The notes: generated from the letters alone by a model not told the origin. A stretch of DNA of 64,000 bases from Chrysomallon squamiferum (GCA_012295275.1 CM022674.1:1593177-1657176), one strand, 5' to 3'. Positions 42,482 to 55,374 are shown, numbered from the stretch's first letter. A program made the numbers and translations.

Positions 42482-42520
<39 letters not shown>
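41786..42520. repeat. Tandem repeat of about 130 bp, each copy with its own GT microsatellite
   Basis: Four clear copies and two degenerate ones. Each contains GTTAATTAATATTTGTG, CTTTAATAGATCTGG, TTGCATTGATGTGGACTTTA, TTGTTTAATAATTG and then a (GT)n run of variable length (41867-41884 with 41904-41931, 42022-42061, 42149-42174, 42484-42519). The later copies lose their GT run. Confidence 0.95.
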
Positions 42521-42522
<2 letters not shown>

Positions 42523-42659
42523 GGTATAGTATCACATGGTTTTACATATGGCAGTTACAGTAAAAATACTATATGTGTTGTTTAATAAACAATAATATTT
42601 GTTCTGTGGGTGGAAATTATGACTTGGTAATTGATGTTTAATGGAATATAATAATACTA

Positions 42660-43581
42660 CTTTCTCTGTGTATTTAATATATATATCATATATATATATA
42701 TAATTGTTGCATGTAAATGTTTGATTGGATTTAAAAGTTTTTTATTTATTTGGAATCTTTGTTTTTGGGTGTTGTATCTTTTTTTATTATTATTATTATC
42801 TGTTATGATTATTACTATTATTATTATTTGTTATTTGTTATTATGATTATTATTATTATTATTATTATTATTTTAATAATAATACTGGTTTTTTAATCTG
42901 GTGTTATAAATTTTGTTTTTGATGTGTGGTTATAAGTAGTTTTATTTATTTCTTATTTCAAAACACTGGTATATTGTGAAAGTTTTAAATCAAAAATTTA
43001 TTTTTATTTTTATTTGAGATTCTAATATTTGATTTTCTTACTTTTCTACTTTAAATTAAAAAAATATATATATTTTTTATTTTTTTTTTTATTATTATTT
43101 ATTTATTTTTATTTTTTATTGGTAATGTTTGTTTAGATGGGTATTCATATATATATTTTTTTTCTCTCTCTCTCATTAGATTAACACTTTTCAACTTTCC
43201 AGCAAATGTGAAATGAGTAAAACTGTGTTTAAATTTAAAAAAAAAAAATAATAATAATTACCAAGAAGGCTGTATTTCAAAGTTGATAATATTGGGTTTT
43301 GAAAGTTTTAACAAGAACTGTATGTTTCAAAAACCAATAATATTGATTTTTAAATCAATACTTTATTTCTTTCTTTTTAAAAAAACTAATAAAGTGGGAT
43401 TTTTTTTTTTGAGTTGATACAGCTTTCTAACAAGTAATATTGACTTTTTATTTTTTATGATTATTTTTATTTTTATTTTATTCTATATTTTAAATTTTTT
43501 TTTTATAATGAATACTATTTTTTTTTTTTTTATCGAAGTTCTTAACGTTAGTTGTTCAGGATTTAAAAAATTTGGAAAACG

Positions 43582-43617
<36 letters not shown>

Positions 43618-44020
43618 TTCTCATCTTTTCTATTCCTTTAGATTCCACAAAAGGATTTTTTTTTTTTTTTTTTTTAATTTTTATAACTGTTAAGACTCTT
43701 GAGGGACATGTTGATAATAAATCATGATCAACTTGCATCAACTGACATTCTTTTAGTTAAATTAAAAAAAATATATATATATTAAAAAAATAGTCTATTT
43801 ATTTTCTTTTTTAAATTTTTTGGTGAATCTTCACCAGTTTGTCCATAGGGAATACTTCCATTAGATGGGATCATGCAAGATGGTTTGACAGCCCAAACTT
43901 AGGTAGGTTTAGGGAGAAAAAAAAAAGTTAAAGTAATGACTGCTGAAAATGATAAATGAGAAAATCATGTCTGAAGCAAAACAAACAGACTTGATGGTGT
44001 TTGTGTGAGAGAGGGATGGA
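42660..44020. other. AT-rich low-complexity stretch
   Basis: Contains TA (42680-42702), ATT (42785-42880) and CA (43585-43614) runs and long poly(T). No gene was seen. The patch 43820-43900 is slightly more complex. Confidence 0.5.
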
Positions 44021-44077
44021 CAAATGATTTATGACAGTAAAGAGAAAAAAAACCTTCAGAAGTATAATAATAAATGT

Positions 44078-44127
44078 TATATATATATATATATATATCT
44101 CTTTTTTTTAAAATTATTTTTATTATT

Positions 44128-44163
<36 letters not shown>

Positions 44164-44350
44164 ATTATTATTATTGATTTATTATTATTATTGTTATTAT
44201 TGTTATTATTATTATTATTTTTTTTTTTTTTATTATTATTATTTATTTTATTTTTTTTTTTTTTTTTTTATTTTATTTATTTTATTTTTTTTATTTTATT
44301 TTATTTTATTTTATTTTTTTTTTTTTTTATTTTTATTATTAACATTTTTT
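44078..44350. repeat. TA, GTT, ATT and poly(T) block
   Basis: Successive runs of TA (44080-44098), GTT (44130-44162), ATT (44163-44220) and TTTTA (44220-44340). Confidence 0.95.
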
Positions 44351-44574
44351 TTAAGTGTTATTATATTTACTCAGTAACTCTTTTTTTTTTTATCCTGGCA
44401 AGTAAATAAATTCCAGTGAAGATGTGGTTTAGTGTGATTAGTCCATTGAGCTTTTGAAGACTTTGATACGTGTGTTTTTCTATTTGAGAATATTATTCAT
44501 GAAACATCATTTGAGTTATTCATCACATACTGACACAATCAATATTGTTCTGGCCATAACATTCCTCAAGCAAG

Positions 44575-44618
44575 TACATACATACATACATACATACATA
44601 CATACATACATACATACA

Positions 44619-44654
<36 letters not shown>

Positions 44655-44966
44655 TATATACATACATACATACATACATACACACATATATATATATATT
44701 CATACATACATACATACATACACACATACATACATACATACATACACACACATATATATATACATATATTCATACATACATACATACATACATACATACA
44801 CATATATATATACATATATTCATACATACATACATACATACATACATACACATATATATATATATATACATATATATACATACATACATACATACATACA
44901 TATGCATACATACATACATATATATATACTCTGTCACTCTATATACATATGTGTATATATATAAGA

Positions 44967-45016
<50 letters not shown>
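44575..45016. repeat. CATA/TATACA tetranucleotide array ending in (CA)n
   Basis: About 350 bases of CATA repeats broken by TATATA blocks with ATTCATACATAC at regular intervals (44698, 44768, 44818), showing a higher-order unit of about 55-60 bp. A CA run (44973-45016) closes it. The Tyr/Val/Cys or His/Thr repeat frames are artefacts. Confidence 0.97.
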
Positions 45017-45019
<3 letters not shown>

Positions 45020-45039
45020 TAAATTCACCTCTGAAGTCA

Positions 45040-45373
45040 GTTGGCTATTGTGAAGGATTAAACTGGATTCCAGTCAAACTTTAGTATCGTCTCTCTGTCA
45101 CAGCTGTCTTCTTGAGGACAAACGATCCTCACACATCCATCATGCCTCAGGCAATTATTCTAAATTAGAACTAACTTTTCAATTAAATTAAAAAAAAAAT
45201 TAAAAAAATAAAAATTTTAAATTTTTTTTGGAGGATGGAATTTTGTACTTAAGTCATTTTTGTCCATTTTGAAGAATTGAACCAGAGCACCAATACACTT
45301 ACTACTTCAGTCAGTCTCTCTATAACACTTCTTTTCTCTCTTAAGCATTTTTTGGTAGACTGTCTACTCACTC

Positions 45374-45405
<32 letters not shown>

Positions 45406-45800
45406 CTGAGAGAGTATAACACCAAGGAATGCAAAATGATTTGATTCCATCAGGGGAAATCTGTGTCCAGAATTAACTAGTTCCGCCACTTGAATGCAAA
45501 GTGTGGAATCGCGAATTCTAGTCGGTGATTGATCAATAGTTAATCAGAGAAATTGCGTTTTATATTTTTTTCTCTCCGTAACGAGGTGTCTAACAGATGA
45601 AAGGTTTGTGAGATATACACATTCTGTTTCTCACGTGTTGAAGATTTAGAACACGATGCTGTGAAGACGACGATGTTAGTAGTAGTTTGTTGTCATTGAT
45701 TTGGTGATGATGTCGGTTCTCTCTCTCTTTTTCTTATTGCCGTGTTCGACTTGGTGGAATTTTTTATTTTGTTGCCTGACATCGGAAATTAATGTTTTGA
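45040..45800. other. Complex non-coding island 3
   Basis: Two non-repetitive parts (45040-45160 and 45420-45790) separated by AT-rich sequence, a TA run (45383-45403) and C/T-rich DNA. Notable segments are GGAATCGCGAATTCTAGTCG, TGATTGATCAATAGTTAATC (homeodomain-like AT sites) and CGTAACGAGGTGTCTAACAG. No exon was recognised. Confidence 0.35.
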
Positions 45801-45823
45801 AAAGTTATTAGTTTTGATATTGG

Positions 45824-45944
45824 TTGTGTGTGTGTGTGTGTGTGTGTGTGTTTTATAAATTATTACTTTTAATATGAATTGTTTATTAAATATCTATGTG
45901 TGTGGGTTTTTTTCTGTTTGTGTATGTGTGCATATGGGTATTTA

Positions 45945-45990
<46 letters not shown>

Positions 45991-46175
45991 ATCTATATAT
46001 ATATAAATATTTGTGTGTGTGTGTTTTATCTATATATATATAAATATTTGTGTGTGTGTGTTTTATCTATATATATATTTTGTAAGTGTGTGTGTGTTTT
46101 ATCTATATATATATAAATATTTGTGTGTGTGTGTGTGTGTTTTATCTATATATATATAAATATTTGTGTGTGTGG
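45824..46175. repeat. GT runs and a tandem repeat of about 37 bp
   Basis: (GT)n at 45824-45851 and 45948-45986, then five copies of GTGTTTTATCTATATATATA followed by TAAATATTTGTGTG (46000-46170). Confidence 0.95.
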
Positions 46176-46306
46176 GTGTATGTGTATTTGTTTATTTTGT
46201 AAATGTTGTAAATTATTAGTTTTAATATTGGTTGTTTCAATAATGTTTGTGTTTTATTTATGTGTATGTGTATATCAGTGTGTGTGTATGTATGTAATTA
46301 TATATG

Positions 46307-46311
<5 letters not shown>

Positions 46312-46361
<50 letters not shown>

Positions 46362-46435
46362 GAGAGTCAGAGAGAGAGTCAGAGAGAGAGAGTGTGTGAA
46401 TGTGTGTGTGTCTCTGTGTGTGCACACACACTTGG
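46312..46435. repeat. (AG)n with TCAGAGAGAG interruptions, then GT/CA
   Basis: An AG run with three TC insertions, then short GT and CA runs. Confidence 0.95.
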
Positions 46436-47330
46436 TTCTTGGAATAAAAGGTAAAAGTTGTCTTCTTCCTTCCTTTTCAGCATTTAAAGAAAACTCTTCT
46501 CTCCAATGAGTCTTCATTCATTTTTATTAATGATTTCTTTTTGTTTTTTCTCTCTTTTTTTCTGGACATTTTTAAATAATTTTTTATAGCAGGAATGATC
46601 AAGCCTTTAGCTTTAATTATTGCTAAATCATCATCATTTGTTTAAGAAATTCATAAACATAAATTCTTCAAAACTATTTTGCAAAGTGTTACACAAAAAA
46701 GTTTTTCTCACAAGCAAATACTGGTAGCTGTATTTTCCCATTCTTGATTCAGTATGTCAAAAAAATGTTTCATCTTTTCAGATGGAATTACAAGGCTATT
46801 TCAGTTTACACACATGTAAGAGCTAATTAATTTTGATTATTATATATAAAACGAACACATTTCAAACAAAAGTCAATTTCTGTCTTTCAGATTGTTTGCT
46901 GTAGATGAAAACAAAGACATGAAAAGATTGAGTTAAATGTCAACATCAGCTAAGTGAGTAAATTAATATCTATTTTTATTTTGTGTGTGTATAAATATAT
47001 TCTTATACAAGGGTTTTATATGTATGTGTTATCATTTGTATTTATGTGTGTGTGTGTGTATATATTGTATAAATGTGTGTATTTAGATAACTACATATAA
47101 TCATAAATACATAGTTATATACATACATACATACATACATACATACATAAATATATATATTGTGTGTGTTATTTTTTCTTTTATTTATTTTTATTATTAT
47201 TATTTTTTTTTTATCTTTACTTATTTATTTATTTTTTTTAAAATTCTTTCCTCTTATTAACTGCATACTCCAAGCAAAACCAAGTTTCATTTTTTTTTTT
47301 TTTTTTTTTTTTCTAATTCAATTTTTGTAT
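46436..47330. other. AT-rich stretch, no gene seen
   Basis: Short GT (47047-47058), CATA (47113-47148) and T-rich runs, with intervening unique AT-rich sequence. Confidence 0.5.
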
Positions 47331-47511
47331 TTACTGACGTGCGTAGCGGTACTGGAAATGAAATCCTTCCTCATCACTGATTTAATGATACCATTTGTTA
47401 ACTCTGATTGGAAATTCTTCTCTTCTCTCTTCTCTCTCCCTCTCCCCCCACCAACCACCACCACCCTCGCTCCCCCATCACCCATCTCCCCTCCTCTACC
47501 CTCCTACCCTC

Positions 47512-47559
<48 letters not shown>

Positions 47560-47765
47560 CCTGCTTGGACATTTCTGACAAAAGGAGATGCAGGACAAGG
47601 AACTCATTGGACCTAATTACTTTGCAGGAACTCCATGCCTTCCTGCCTGGCTTGTTTACCATTTGTATAATTTAACCCTTTATGTGCTGAGTAACACGAT
47701 CAGTTACACTCTGTATTGGATTAATTCTGACTGCAGCCCCATATCAGTAGTAGACATAATTCAAT
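47330..47765. other. Complex non-coding island 4 around a CA run
   Basis: A non-repetitive segment (CGTGCGTAGCGGTACTGG, TTTGTTAACTCTGATTGG), then a C-rich pyrimidine tract, a (CA)n run (47513-47557) and a second unique segment (ATGCAGGACAAGGAACTC, TTGCAGGAACTCCATGCC). No exon could be supported. Confidence 0.35.
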
Positions 47766-47864
47766 AAGAGATTCATTAGAGACTGCAGCATTCTTGTGTG
47801 TGTGTGAGGGGGCGAACAAAAAAACCCAGAAAATTTTGACTGATAATCATTTTGCAACCTTTAA

Positions 47865-48640
47865 TTTTGTACCATATTTGTTTAAGATATAAATGTTACT
47901 TATTTTATATATAAAACTTTAAGATAGAAATATTATTTATTTTGTTCAATTTCTAAGATACAAATATTACTTATTTTGTACCAAGCTCTAAGATACAAAT
48001 ATTACTTATTTAGTTCAATTTAAGATACAAATATTACTTATTTTGTACCAAGCTCTAAGATACAAATATTACTTATTTTGTACCAAGTTCTAAGATACAA
48101 ATAGTACTTATTTTGTACCAATTTAAGATAGAAATATTACTTTTTATGTACCTATTTATGATACAAATACTACTTCTTTTATATTAAGCTTTAAGATACA
48201 AATATTACTTATTTTGTATCAGCTTTAAGATACAAAAAATCTTATTTTATATCAAACTTAAAGATACAAATATTACTTATTTTGTACCTAGCTTTAAGAT
48301 ACAAATATTACTTATTTTATATCAACCTTAAAGATACAAATATTACTTATTTTGTACCTAGCTTTAAGATACAAATATTACTTATTTTGTACCTAGCTTT
48401 AAGATACAAATATTACTTATTTTGTATCAGCTTTAAGATACAAATATTACTTATTTTATATCAAACTTAAAGATACAAATATTATTTATTTTGTACCTAG
48501 CTTTAAGATACAAATATTATTTATTTTGTACAATTTCAGAAACAAATACTAAAATAATTATTTTGTACCTAACTTTAAGATACAAATATAACTTATTTTG
48601 TATCAAGCTTTAAGATACAAATATTACTTATTTTATACCA
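47865..48640. repeat. Minisatellite, unit about 34-35 bp
   Basis: About 22 diverged copies of AAGATACAAATATTACTTA followed by TTTTGTACC or TTTTATATCA and AAGCTTT. Confidence 0.95.
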
Positions 48641-49090
48641 AAAGGAACAAATTTTACTTATTTCATACCAAAAGGAACCAATTTTACTTACTTCATACCA
48701 AAAGAACCAATTTTACTTACTTCATACCAAAAGGAACCAATTTTACTTACTTCATACCAAAAGGAACCAATTTTACTTATTTTATACCAAAAGGAACCAA
48801 TTTTACTTATTTCATACCAAAAGGAACCAATTTTACTTATTTTATACCAAAAGGAACCAATTTTACTTATTTTATAACAAAAGGAACCAATTTTACTTAT
48901 TTTATACCAAAAGGAACCAATTTTACTTATTTTATAACAAAAGGAACCAATTTTACTTATTTCATACCAAAAGGAACACATTTTACTCATTTTATACCAA
49001 AAGAAACAAAAATTACTTACTTTGCACCAAACATTAAGTTAACAAATACTACTTATTTTGTACAAAACTTTAGGAAACAAATATTACTTA
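48640..49090. repeat. Minisatellite, unit 30 bp, derived from the preceding one
   Basis: About 12 well-conserved copies of AAAAGGAACCAATTTTACTT followed by ATTTTATACC or ATTTCATACC, then three diverged copies of the older type. The period of 30 keeps both strands open for about 100 codons, which is not coding evidence. Confidence 0.97.
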
Positions 49091-49365
49091 ATGCTGTACA
49101 AAGACTCCCTTCTTAACCGGTTTCAAAGTGTTTACGTTTTCACTGACATTTCACTCACTATCTTGATTCAAAATCACTCAGCAGTTTGACGCATTTGAAG
49201 ACCTCAGTGACTTCCCTCTGACACACTGAGGAAGTTATCTTTAATGGGTACCATACAAAAGTCTTGAAATTCCGCCTCTGGCAGTTGCTGACATTTCCCT
49301 GAAGAACAAATGTCTTTTAGTGTGAAATTCTTGGAGAACAGAAAGCGAAAGATTCTGTTCTTTAG
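49090..49365. other. Complex non-coding island 5
   Basis: About 270 bases of non-repetitive sequence (TTAACCGGTTTCAAAGTG, TGACGCATTTGAAGACC, AATTCCGCCTCTGGCAGTTG) between a minisatellite and a poly(A) run (49379-49409). It is a candidate regulatory element. Confidence 0.35.
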
Positions 49366-49376
49366 TTATATAAATA

Positions 49377-49378
<2 letters not shown>

Positions 49379-49412
<34 letters not shown>

Positions 49413-49546
49413 TTATTATTTGATTTATTGATTTATTAAATTTTATTTATTTATTTATTTATTTTAGTTAGTTAGTTAGTTAGTTATTTAATATTTATTT
49501 ATTGATTGATTTATTATTATTATGCTTATAATTATAATTATTATTA

Positions 49547-49581
<35 letters not shown>

Positions 49582-49760
49582 ATTATTATTATTATTATTC
49601 TTTGTCTTATTTCATTATTTTTTTAATATTATTATTATTTATTGATTTATTGTTTTTTATTATTATTTTTTTGTTGTTTTTTTTTTTTTAATTAAATATG
49701 ATAATTGATTGTTAAAGGGGTAAATATAAATTTTTAAATAATAATAAATAAATAAAGCAA
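49379..49760. repeat. Poly(A), ATTT, TTAG and ATT runs
   Basis: A 31-base A-rich run followed by ATTT, GTTA and ATT repeats in a degenerate series. Confidence 0.9.
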
Positions 49761-50154
49761 ATTAAAAGTAATTTTTTCTTCTGTTTACTGAAAGAATAAT
49801 AATGTTTAATAAAGAATAACGTTTATTTAATAATGAGTTGTGACGTGAAATTGTTAAAGAGTGTTAATTTAACTTTTAGTAAATTTATCTCATATTTATT
49901 AAATCAAAAAAAATTAATAATCAAATGTAAAAAGACACTGGATTTGTACAAATTTAGACATGCCAATCCATCTGTCAGTTTGTTCATCCATCCTCCATTT
50001 AAATCTGTGAGTTACAGCTCACATTAATAATTTGATTAAACGAAACTTTTTTTTTTTTTTTTTTTTTTTTTCCTTCATTTTTTGATGTATCTAATAGAAA
50101 ATTGATGAACTGGTAATAATCCTTAATATTCAATAAAAATTTGATTAATACTCA

Positions 50155-50385
50155 TTCATCCTTTTATCCATCCTTTTTTCCATTCATTTGTCCACTTGAA
50201 CATTTATCTGTCAATTCATTCTCTCAACCATTCTTCCTTCATCCAACCAACCAACCATCCATCCATTAATCCATCCATCCATCCATGTATCTATCATTGC
50301 ATTCATCTATTCATCTATCCATCCATGTATCTATCCTTCCATCCGTCTATCTGTGCATCCATCCTTCCATCTATCGGTTGATCAT
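50155..50385. repeat. Degenerate ATCC/ATCT tetranucleotide repeat
   Basis: CATCCATCCAT and related blocks, mixed with CTAT and CATTCATT. Confidence 0.9.
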
Positions 50386-50429
50386 TAAAGCCATTTCAGT
50401 GTTGATCTAAAAAATCAAAGTCAGTTTAC

Positions 50430-50900
50430 ACAGTCCCATTAAGCCTTCGCAAGCGCAATATTTATTTCCATTTCATACAGAAAATCATTGGCGTATTTGA
50501 ACACCCATTGACAACTCGGATTTCGACAACCTCCCAGTGCTTTTGTTTTCGCGATAAGGAAGTGATTCATGTGTCACATGACTGGAAGAGCTTTGGCAAA
50601 ATTAGCAGGAGCCATTAACAGATTAATAATAAGTTCTGCGACTCGCAGATTAATATTTTTTCCGAAATCGTTGCTAGATGTCACTTTGATTATGTCACAA
50701 TCGTTCATCATCCTGTTTTTTTGTCACTTTTCATCTCAGATTATTGCTTTTCCTGGACGAGAGAGATGGGTGTCAGTAATTAGGTGGTAGGGGGGTGGGG
50801 TGAAGGGTAGAGGGTAGGGGGTCTGCAGTTCTCCTGGGTAGTAAAGTTGAAGAATTGTAGTAACGTAAAGGTCAGTGGTTAGAGCTGTTTTGTGTTTGGA
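50430..50900. other. Complex non-coding island 6
   Basis: About 450 bases of non-repetitive, higher-GC sequence with ATTAGCAGGAGCCATTAACA, CAGATTAATAATAAG, TCTGCGACTCGCAGATTAAT (a small hairpin: CTGCGA-CTCGCAG) and TGATTATGTCACAATCG. TAAT-core sites are frequent. No exon was recognised. This is one of the strongest candidates for a conserved non-coding element in the window. Confidence 0.4.
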
Positions 50901-51021
50901 AAAGTGAATCACACAGATGTGTTGCTGTTAAAAAGGAAAAGAAAAAATCTGAAGGAAAAAGTATATGTCCTAATTTTCTTTGTTTTTCTTTCCTCTATTT
51001 TATTTTTTTCTCTGTCTTTGA

Positions 51022-51024
<3 letters not shown>

Positions 51025-51086
<62 letters not shown>

Positions 51087-51117
51087 ATCTCACTGACTCT
51101 ATCCCTCCATCTCTCTC

Positions 51118-51154
<37 letters not shown>

Positions 51155-51245
51155 GTCTCACTGACTCTATCCCTCCCTCCCTCCGTCTATCTCTCTCTCT
51201 CTCTCCCTCTCTATCTCTCTGTCTCTCTCTCTCTCCGTCCCTCTT
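51025..51245. repeat. (CT)n arrays
   Basis: Two CT tracts, each followed by TCTCACTGACTCTATCCCTCC (shown in both copies at about 51089 and 51156), so the array is a short tandem duplication. Confidence 0.95.
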
Positions 51246-51500
51246 TTCAAGACCATCTTTCTGCACTAACCACAAAAATCGTGTTACAAATCCACAGCTT
51301 TAAACGTTTAAAAAAAGAGACAAAACTGTAAATCTCATTTGCTTTTAACAACTTAACACTCTTGTCACGAGCAGTCGCTGCCTCTTATTGGATCCATAAT
51401 CCAGATATTCAGTTGTGTCCCCTGTGTGAGTTCTTTGATGTTCGGAGATAATAAAACATTTTATATGTTCATAAAATCACAAGCTAATAGTTGTGTCTGA
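51246..51500. other. Complex non-coding island 7
   Basis: Unique sequence (CACTAACCACAAAAATCGTG with a RUNX-like AACCACA, GTCACGAGCAGTCGCTGCC, TTGGATCCATAATCCAGATA) followed by poly(T). No exon was recognised. Confidence 0.35.
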
Positions 51501-51529
51501 AAAACATCTTGGTAAATTGTACTTTACGA

Positions 51530-51547
51530 CTTTTTTTTTTTCTTTTT

Positions 51548-51593
<46 letters not shown>

Positions 51594-51985
51594 GTAGTAT
51601 AGAATTTATGAAAATAAACAGTTTTAAAAAATATATATATGTAAGATTTTTAAAAAAAAAGAATTAAAGAAAAAAAAGAAAGACAACTGAAATTGAAATA
51701 AAATTAATGAATAAAAAAATTATGTATTAAAAATTTAACTAAGTATCTAACTAAATAAGTAACAAATAAATAAATAAATATTTTTAAAAAAATCTTTAAA
51801 AAAAATTAAAACAAAAATTTAAAACAAAAATCAATAACAAAATCGTTTATACATTTTAACAAATTTACTTGTGACTTTCAAATTCAACAAACAGATTTAT
51901 TTCCCATTTTCTTTTTTTTTTTAATTTTTTTTTTTTTATTTATATTATAAATTGATAGAGAAACAGATACATAGAAACACTTTTT
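51530..51985. repeat. Poly(T)/poly(A)-rich block
   Basis: A T-rich run of about 60 bases (51532-51592), A-rich low-complexity DNA and further poly(T). Confidence 0.9.
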
Positions 51986-52254
51986 TTTTTTTTTTTTTTT
52001 TAAATAATCTGCTGTTAGAAATGAATTATTATATGAATCACAGGATCCATTGTTTGTTCTACAGAGACTTGGGTTAAACAAATTGATAACAGTTGTGTGG
52101 ATAATGTTACGGTTTACACATTCATTTTCTCACTGGGGCAATCTCCTTCATCGATTTTATAACTTGTAAATATCTGCTGTTTTAACATGGATCCTAAAAA
52201 TGTCAGTAGCATTTCGTTGGTAAATAGTGGATTTGTTTTATTTTTAATTAAAAT

Positions 52255-52415
52255 GATAATAATAATAATAATAATAATGATGATGATGATAATGAAAATG
52301 AAAATGAATATTTGTTTGTTATTATTATCATTATTGTTATTTGTTACTGTTGTTGTTCTTCTTGTTGTTGTTCTTTTTATTATCTTTCTTTCTTTCTTTC
52401 TTTCTTTTTTTTAAA
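52255..52415. repeat. AAT, GAT, GTT and CTTT runs
   Basis: Short trinucleotide runs ending in a CTTT run (52386-52407). Confidence 0.9.
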
Positions 52416-52498
52416 ATAAAATATTGACTAAATATGCAGAATAGTCTTAGTCATTCTTTGCCATTCATGTTAAATATAATCAACAGTATCAAAGACAG

Positions 52499-52837
<339 letters not shown>

Positions 52838-52854
52838 TTAACACAGACAGAATA

Positions 52855-53060
52855 TTGAACTAATATTTAGCAGTGTGTGTCAGAAGACGACTGTGTAATT
52901 TCTCACAGTATTCTCGTCCAGCTTTCTGCAGTTGAAATTAACTCAGCATCATAAATCTGTTGTGTCCATAGAGTCCGGAACTTCATTAATTGTAACTAGC
53001 TGTGTAGACAGTGTTATGTTATGTACTTTATTTTTATGATGAGGACCAGTTCCATTTATA
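52855..53060. other. Complex non-coding island 8
   Basis: Unique sequence with TCTCGTCCAGCTTTCTGCAG, TTGAAATTAACTCAGCATC and CTTCATTAATTGTAACTAG. No exon was recognised. Confidence 0.35.
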
Positions 53061-53439
53061 TTGCATGCTGGTAACATATTGGCAATTTCTTCTTCAAATA
53101 TATTGATTTCATTTCCTTTTTATTTCCTTTTTTTTAATTATTTTTTTATTCATTCACTTTTCTCTTCTTTTTTCTTCTTCTTTTTTTTCTTTCTAATTTT
53201 TTTTTTATGTGTTACAGTATGAACAGAATGATGGTGTTATACAAAAAGAAATAATTACAATAAAAAAAAAATTTAAATTAAAATTAGACGAAAGTAAAAG
53301 AAGGAACAAAAAAAAGAAAAAAAGTAAGATGAATGGATTTTAAATTATCACTTTAATAAATTGACTGACTGAAAAAAACAAAAAATAATGTATAAAATAT
53401 ATACTTTTTATTTTTATTTTTTTATTCCTTTGATATTGG

Positions 53440-53825
53440 GAAGAGTTAATTTTCAAGCCTTTTTTTCGATGATTACGATGAACTTTGGAGAGCTGACTTC
53501 GTGTACAAGAGTCTTTGTTAGTCTCCCGAACCATGGGAGAAGCAGAAATAAGTGAAAATAGATGATCAGGCAAGAACCAGATCTGTTGTCGAATTGAATT
53601 ACAGCTGTCGAATTCTGAATATCAAACACGAAGGTCGAACCGAGGTGCGTAACGAACAAACAAAATTTGCGCTCATTTGAGTCTGCATTTGGAATAATAG
53701 CACAAACATTCGTCTTTCCTTGATGCTGGACATGATTGAGGGTAATTGAGTTTTTCTGTGAGTTCTTGAGTTTCGGCTCAATTTTTGACGCAATGGTAGG
53801 GTTTTAATAGTATCGGATCTTTGAA
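53440..53825. other. Complex non-coding island 9
   Basis: About 380 bases of non-repetitive sequence (AACTTTGGAGAGCTGACTTC, CCCGAACCATGGGAGAAGC, GGTCGAACCGAGGTGCGTAA) with short open frames on minus only. No splice-consistent exon was seen. Confidence 0.35.
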
Positions 53826-54349
53826 AGAAAAAAAAAACGCAGACAAAAGAATCAAAAGATTATTTTTCCTGTTCGTAAAAAAACATTCACAGTTGAATGA
53901 TTGTTTGTTTTGTTTTTTTTTTTTCTTTTTCGTCAATCAAACTGTCGAAAGATTTTTTATTTATTTTTTTATTTTTTATTTTTTATTGTTTTTTTTTTAT
54001 GAAATCAACGAATTGTGTGACTCTTTTTCCTTTTCTTTGTCAAAGTATCATAAAAAAAAAATCCATGTTTGATTTCACTGGTAAACAAAGCCTGTTGGAT
54101 TCATTGTTCAGCCGAAAGACTGCTAATCGAGGAAGTGCATTCATGGATTATTGCTGTTTTTGATGGATTAGTTTGAAGTGCTTGGATCAGTGGCTAAAAG
54201 GATCAAGGCTTGTTGTTGTGCAGCTTTCATTAACCCTCTTCATGTACGATGAAGTTTTATTTTGAAATTTATCAAGATTTTTTTATTTTCTTTATTTTTT
54301 TTTATCTCCATAGACTTGTTTGGGTTTTAGTAATATGGATGTGATATAG

Positions 54350-54352
54350 ATT

Positions 54353-54404
<52 letters not shown>

Positions 54405-54671
54405 TTAGTAATAATAATAGTAATAATAAAATAATAACTACAATACAATAATAATAATAATAACAATAATAACAATAAACAAATTTGAGAAAGATGAATT
54501 GTTTTGATATTTGTTTTAAGATGGATGCTTTTTCATTATAGCATACTACAAGAAAAATAATGATTAAGAATAAATAAATAAATAAATAAAATTCCATAAC
54601 CATCAGTTTATTAGAGTTCTGTATTAAATTAAAAATAATTATGATGTTATTAAGAGGGTTATATTTTAAGA

Positions 54672-54707
<36 letters not shown>

Positions 54708-54790
54708 CTTATTATTATTATTATCATCATCACTATTATTATTATTTATTTATTTATTTTTTATTATTATTATTTTTTAAACTAACTATA
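54350..54790. repeat. AAT and ATT arrays
   Basis: An AAT array (54355-54480), an AAAT run (54571-54590) and an ATT array (54675-54775). Confidence 0.95.
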
Positions 54791-54879
54791 TAAATGAATA
54801 TTATAAATTAATAATAAAACTTTACTTTTTTTTATTTTATTTTTATTTTTTTATTTTTATTTTTTTATTTTTGTTAATC

Positions 54880-55140
54880 AGCATGTCTGTAACTGTTAAA
54901 GTGTTTAACTTTTTAACACTTATTAATATACTATTTAGTTACAATACGTAACACAGTAACTAATTTTATATATATCACACAGTAATATCAGTGATATACT
55001 GCATGTAACTTAATAACACTTAGTAAAATTAACTGTTTTAAAACACTAAATATTAGTATTTTAGTGTCATTTAATAACACATCCTAACAATTTGTTACTT
55101 AGTGGCTGTTACATTGTAACAATGTAACCAATATTTGTAA
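54880..55140. repeat. Degenerate TAACAC/TTAGT repeat
   Basis: TAACACTTA, TTTAACACT, AGTAACTAAT and GTAACA motifs recur at roughly 20-35 bp spacing. It looks like a very old tandem repeat. Confidence 0.45.
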
Positions 55141-55374
55141 TAATCTGCAACTTAGGAATTATCTTTCATTTAATAATATTTTTGGTAATCATAATGTTTT
55201 ATTTTGAAATGTATGTAAAATGAAAATATACATGCTAATGCACATACATACATGCATACACACACACAAAGATGTAGATATTTAATCTTGTAATTATTCA
55301 AAATGTATTCATATTATTTGACCAATTTCTGAATTATTTTTCATAAAGAAACATTATCAAATGTAAGAGAATTT

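Noticed and set aside
44454-45053. Tyr/Ile/His/Thr repeat open frames on both strands
   Set aside because: Produced by CATA/TATA repeats.
48598-49116. A 172-codon repeated open frame (and 100 codons on minus)
   Set aside because: Produced by the 30-bp minisatellite, whose period is a multiple of three.
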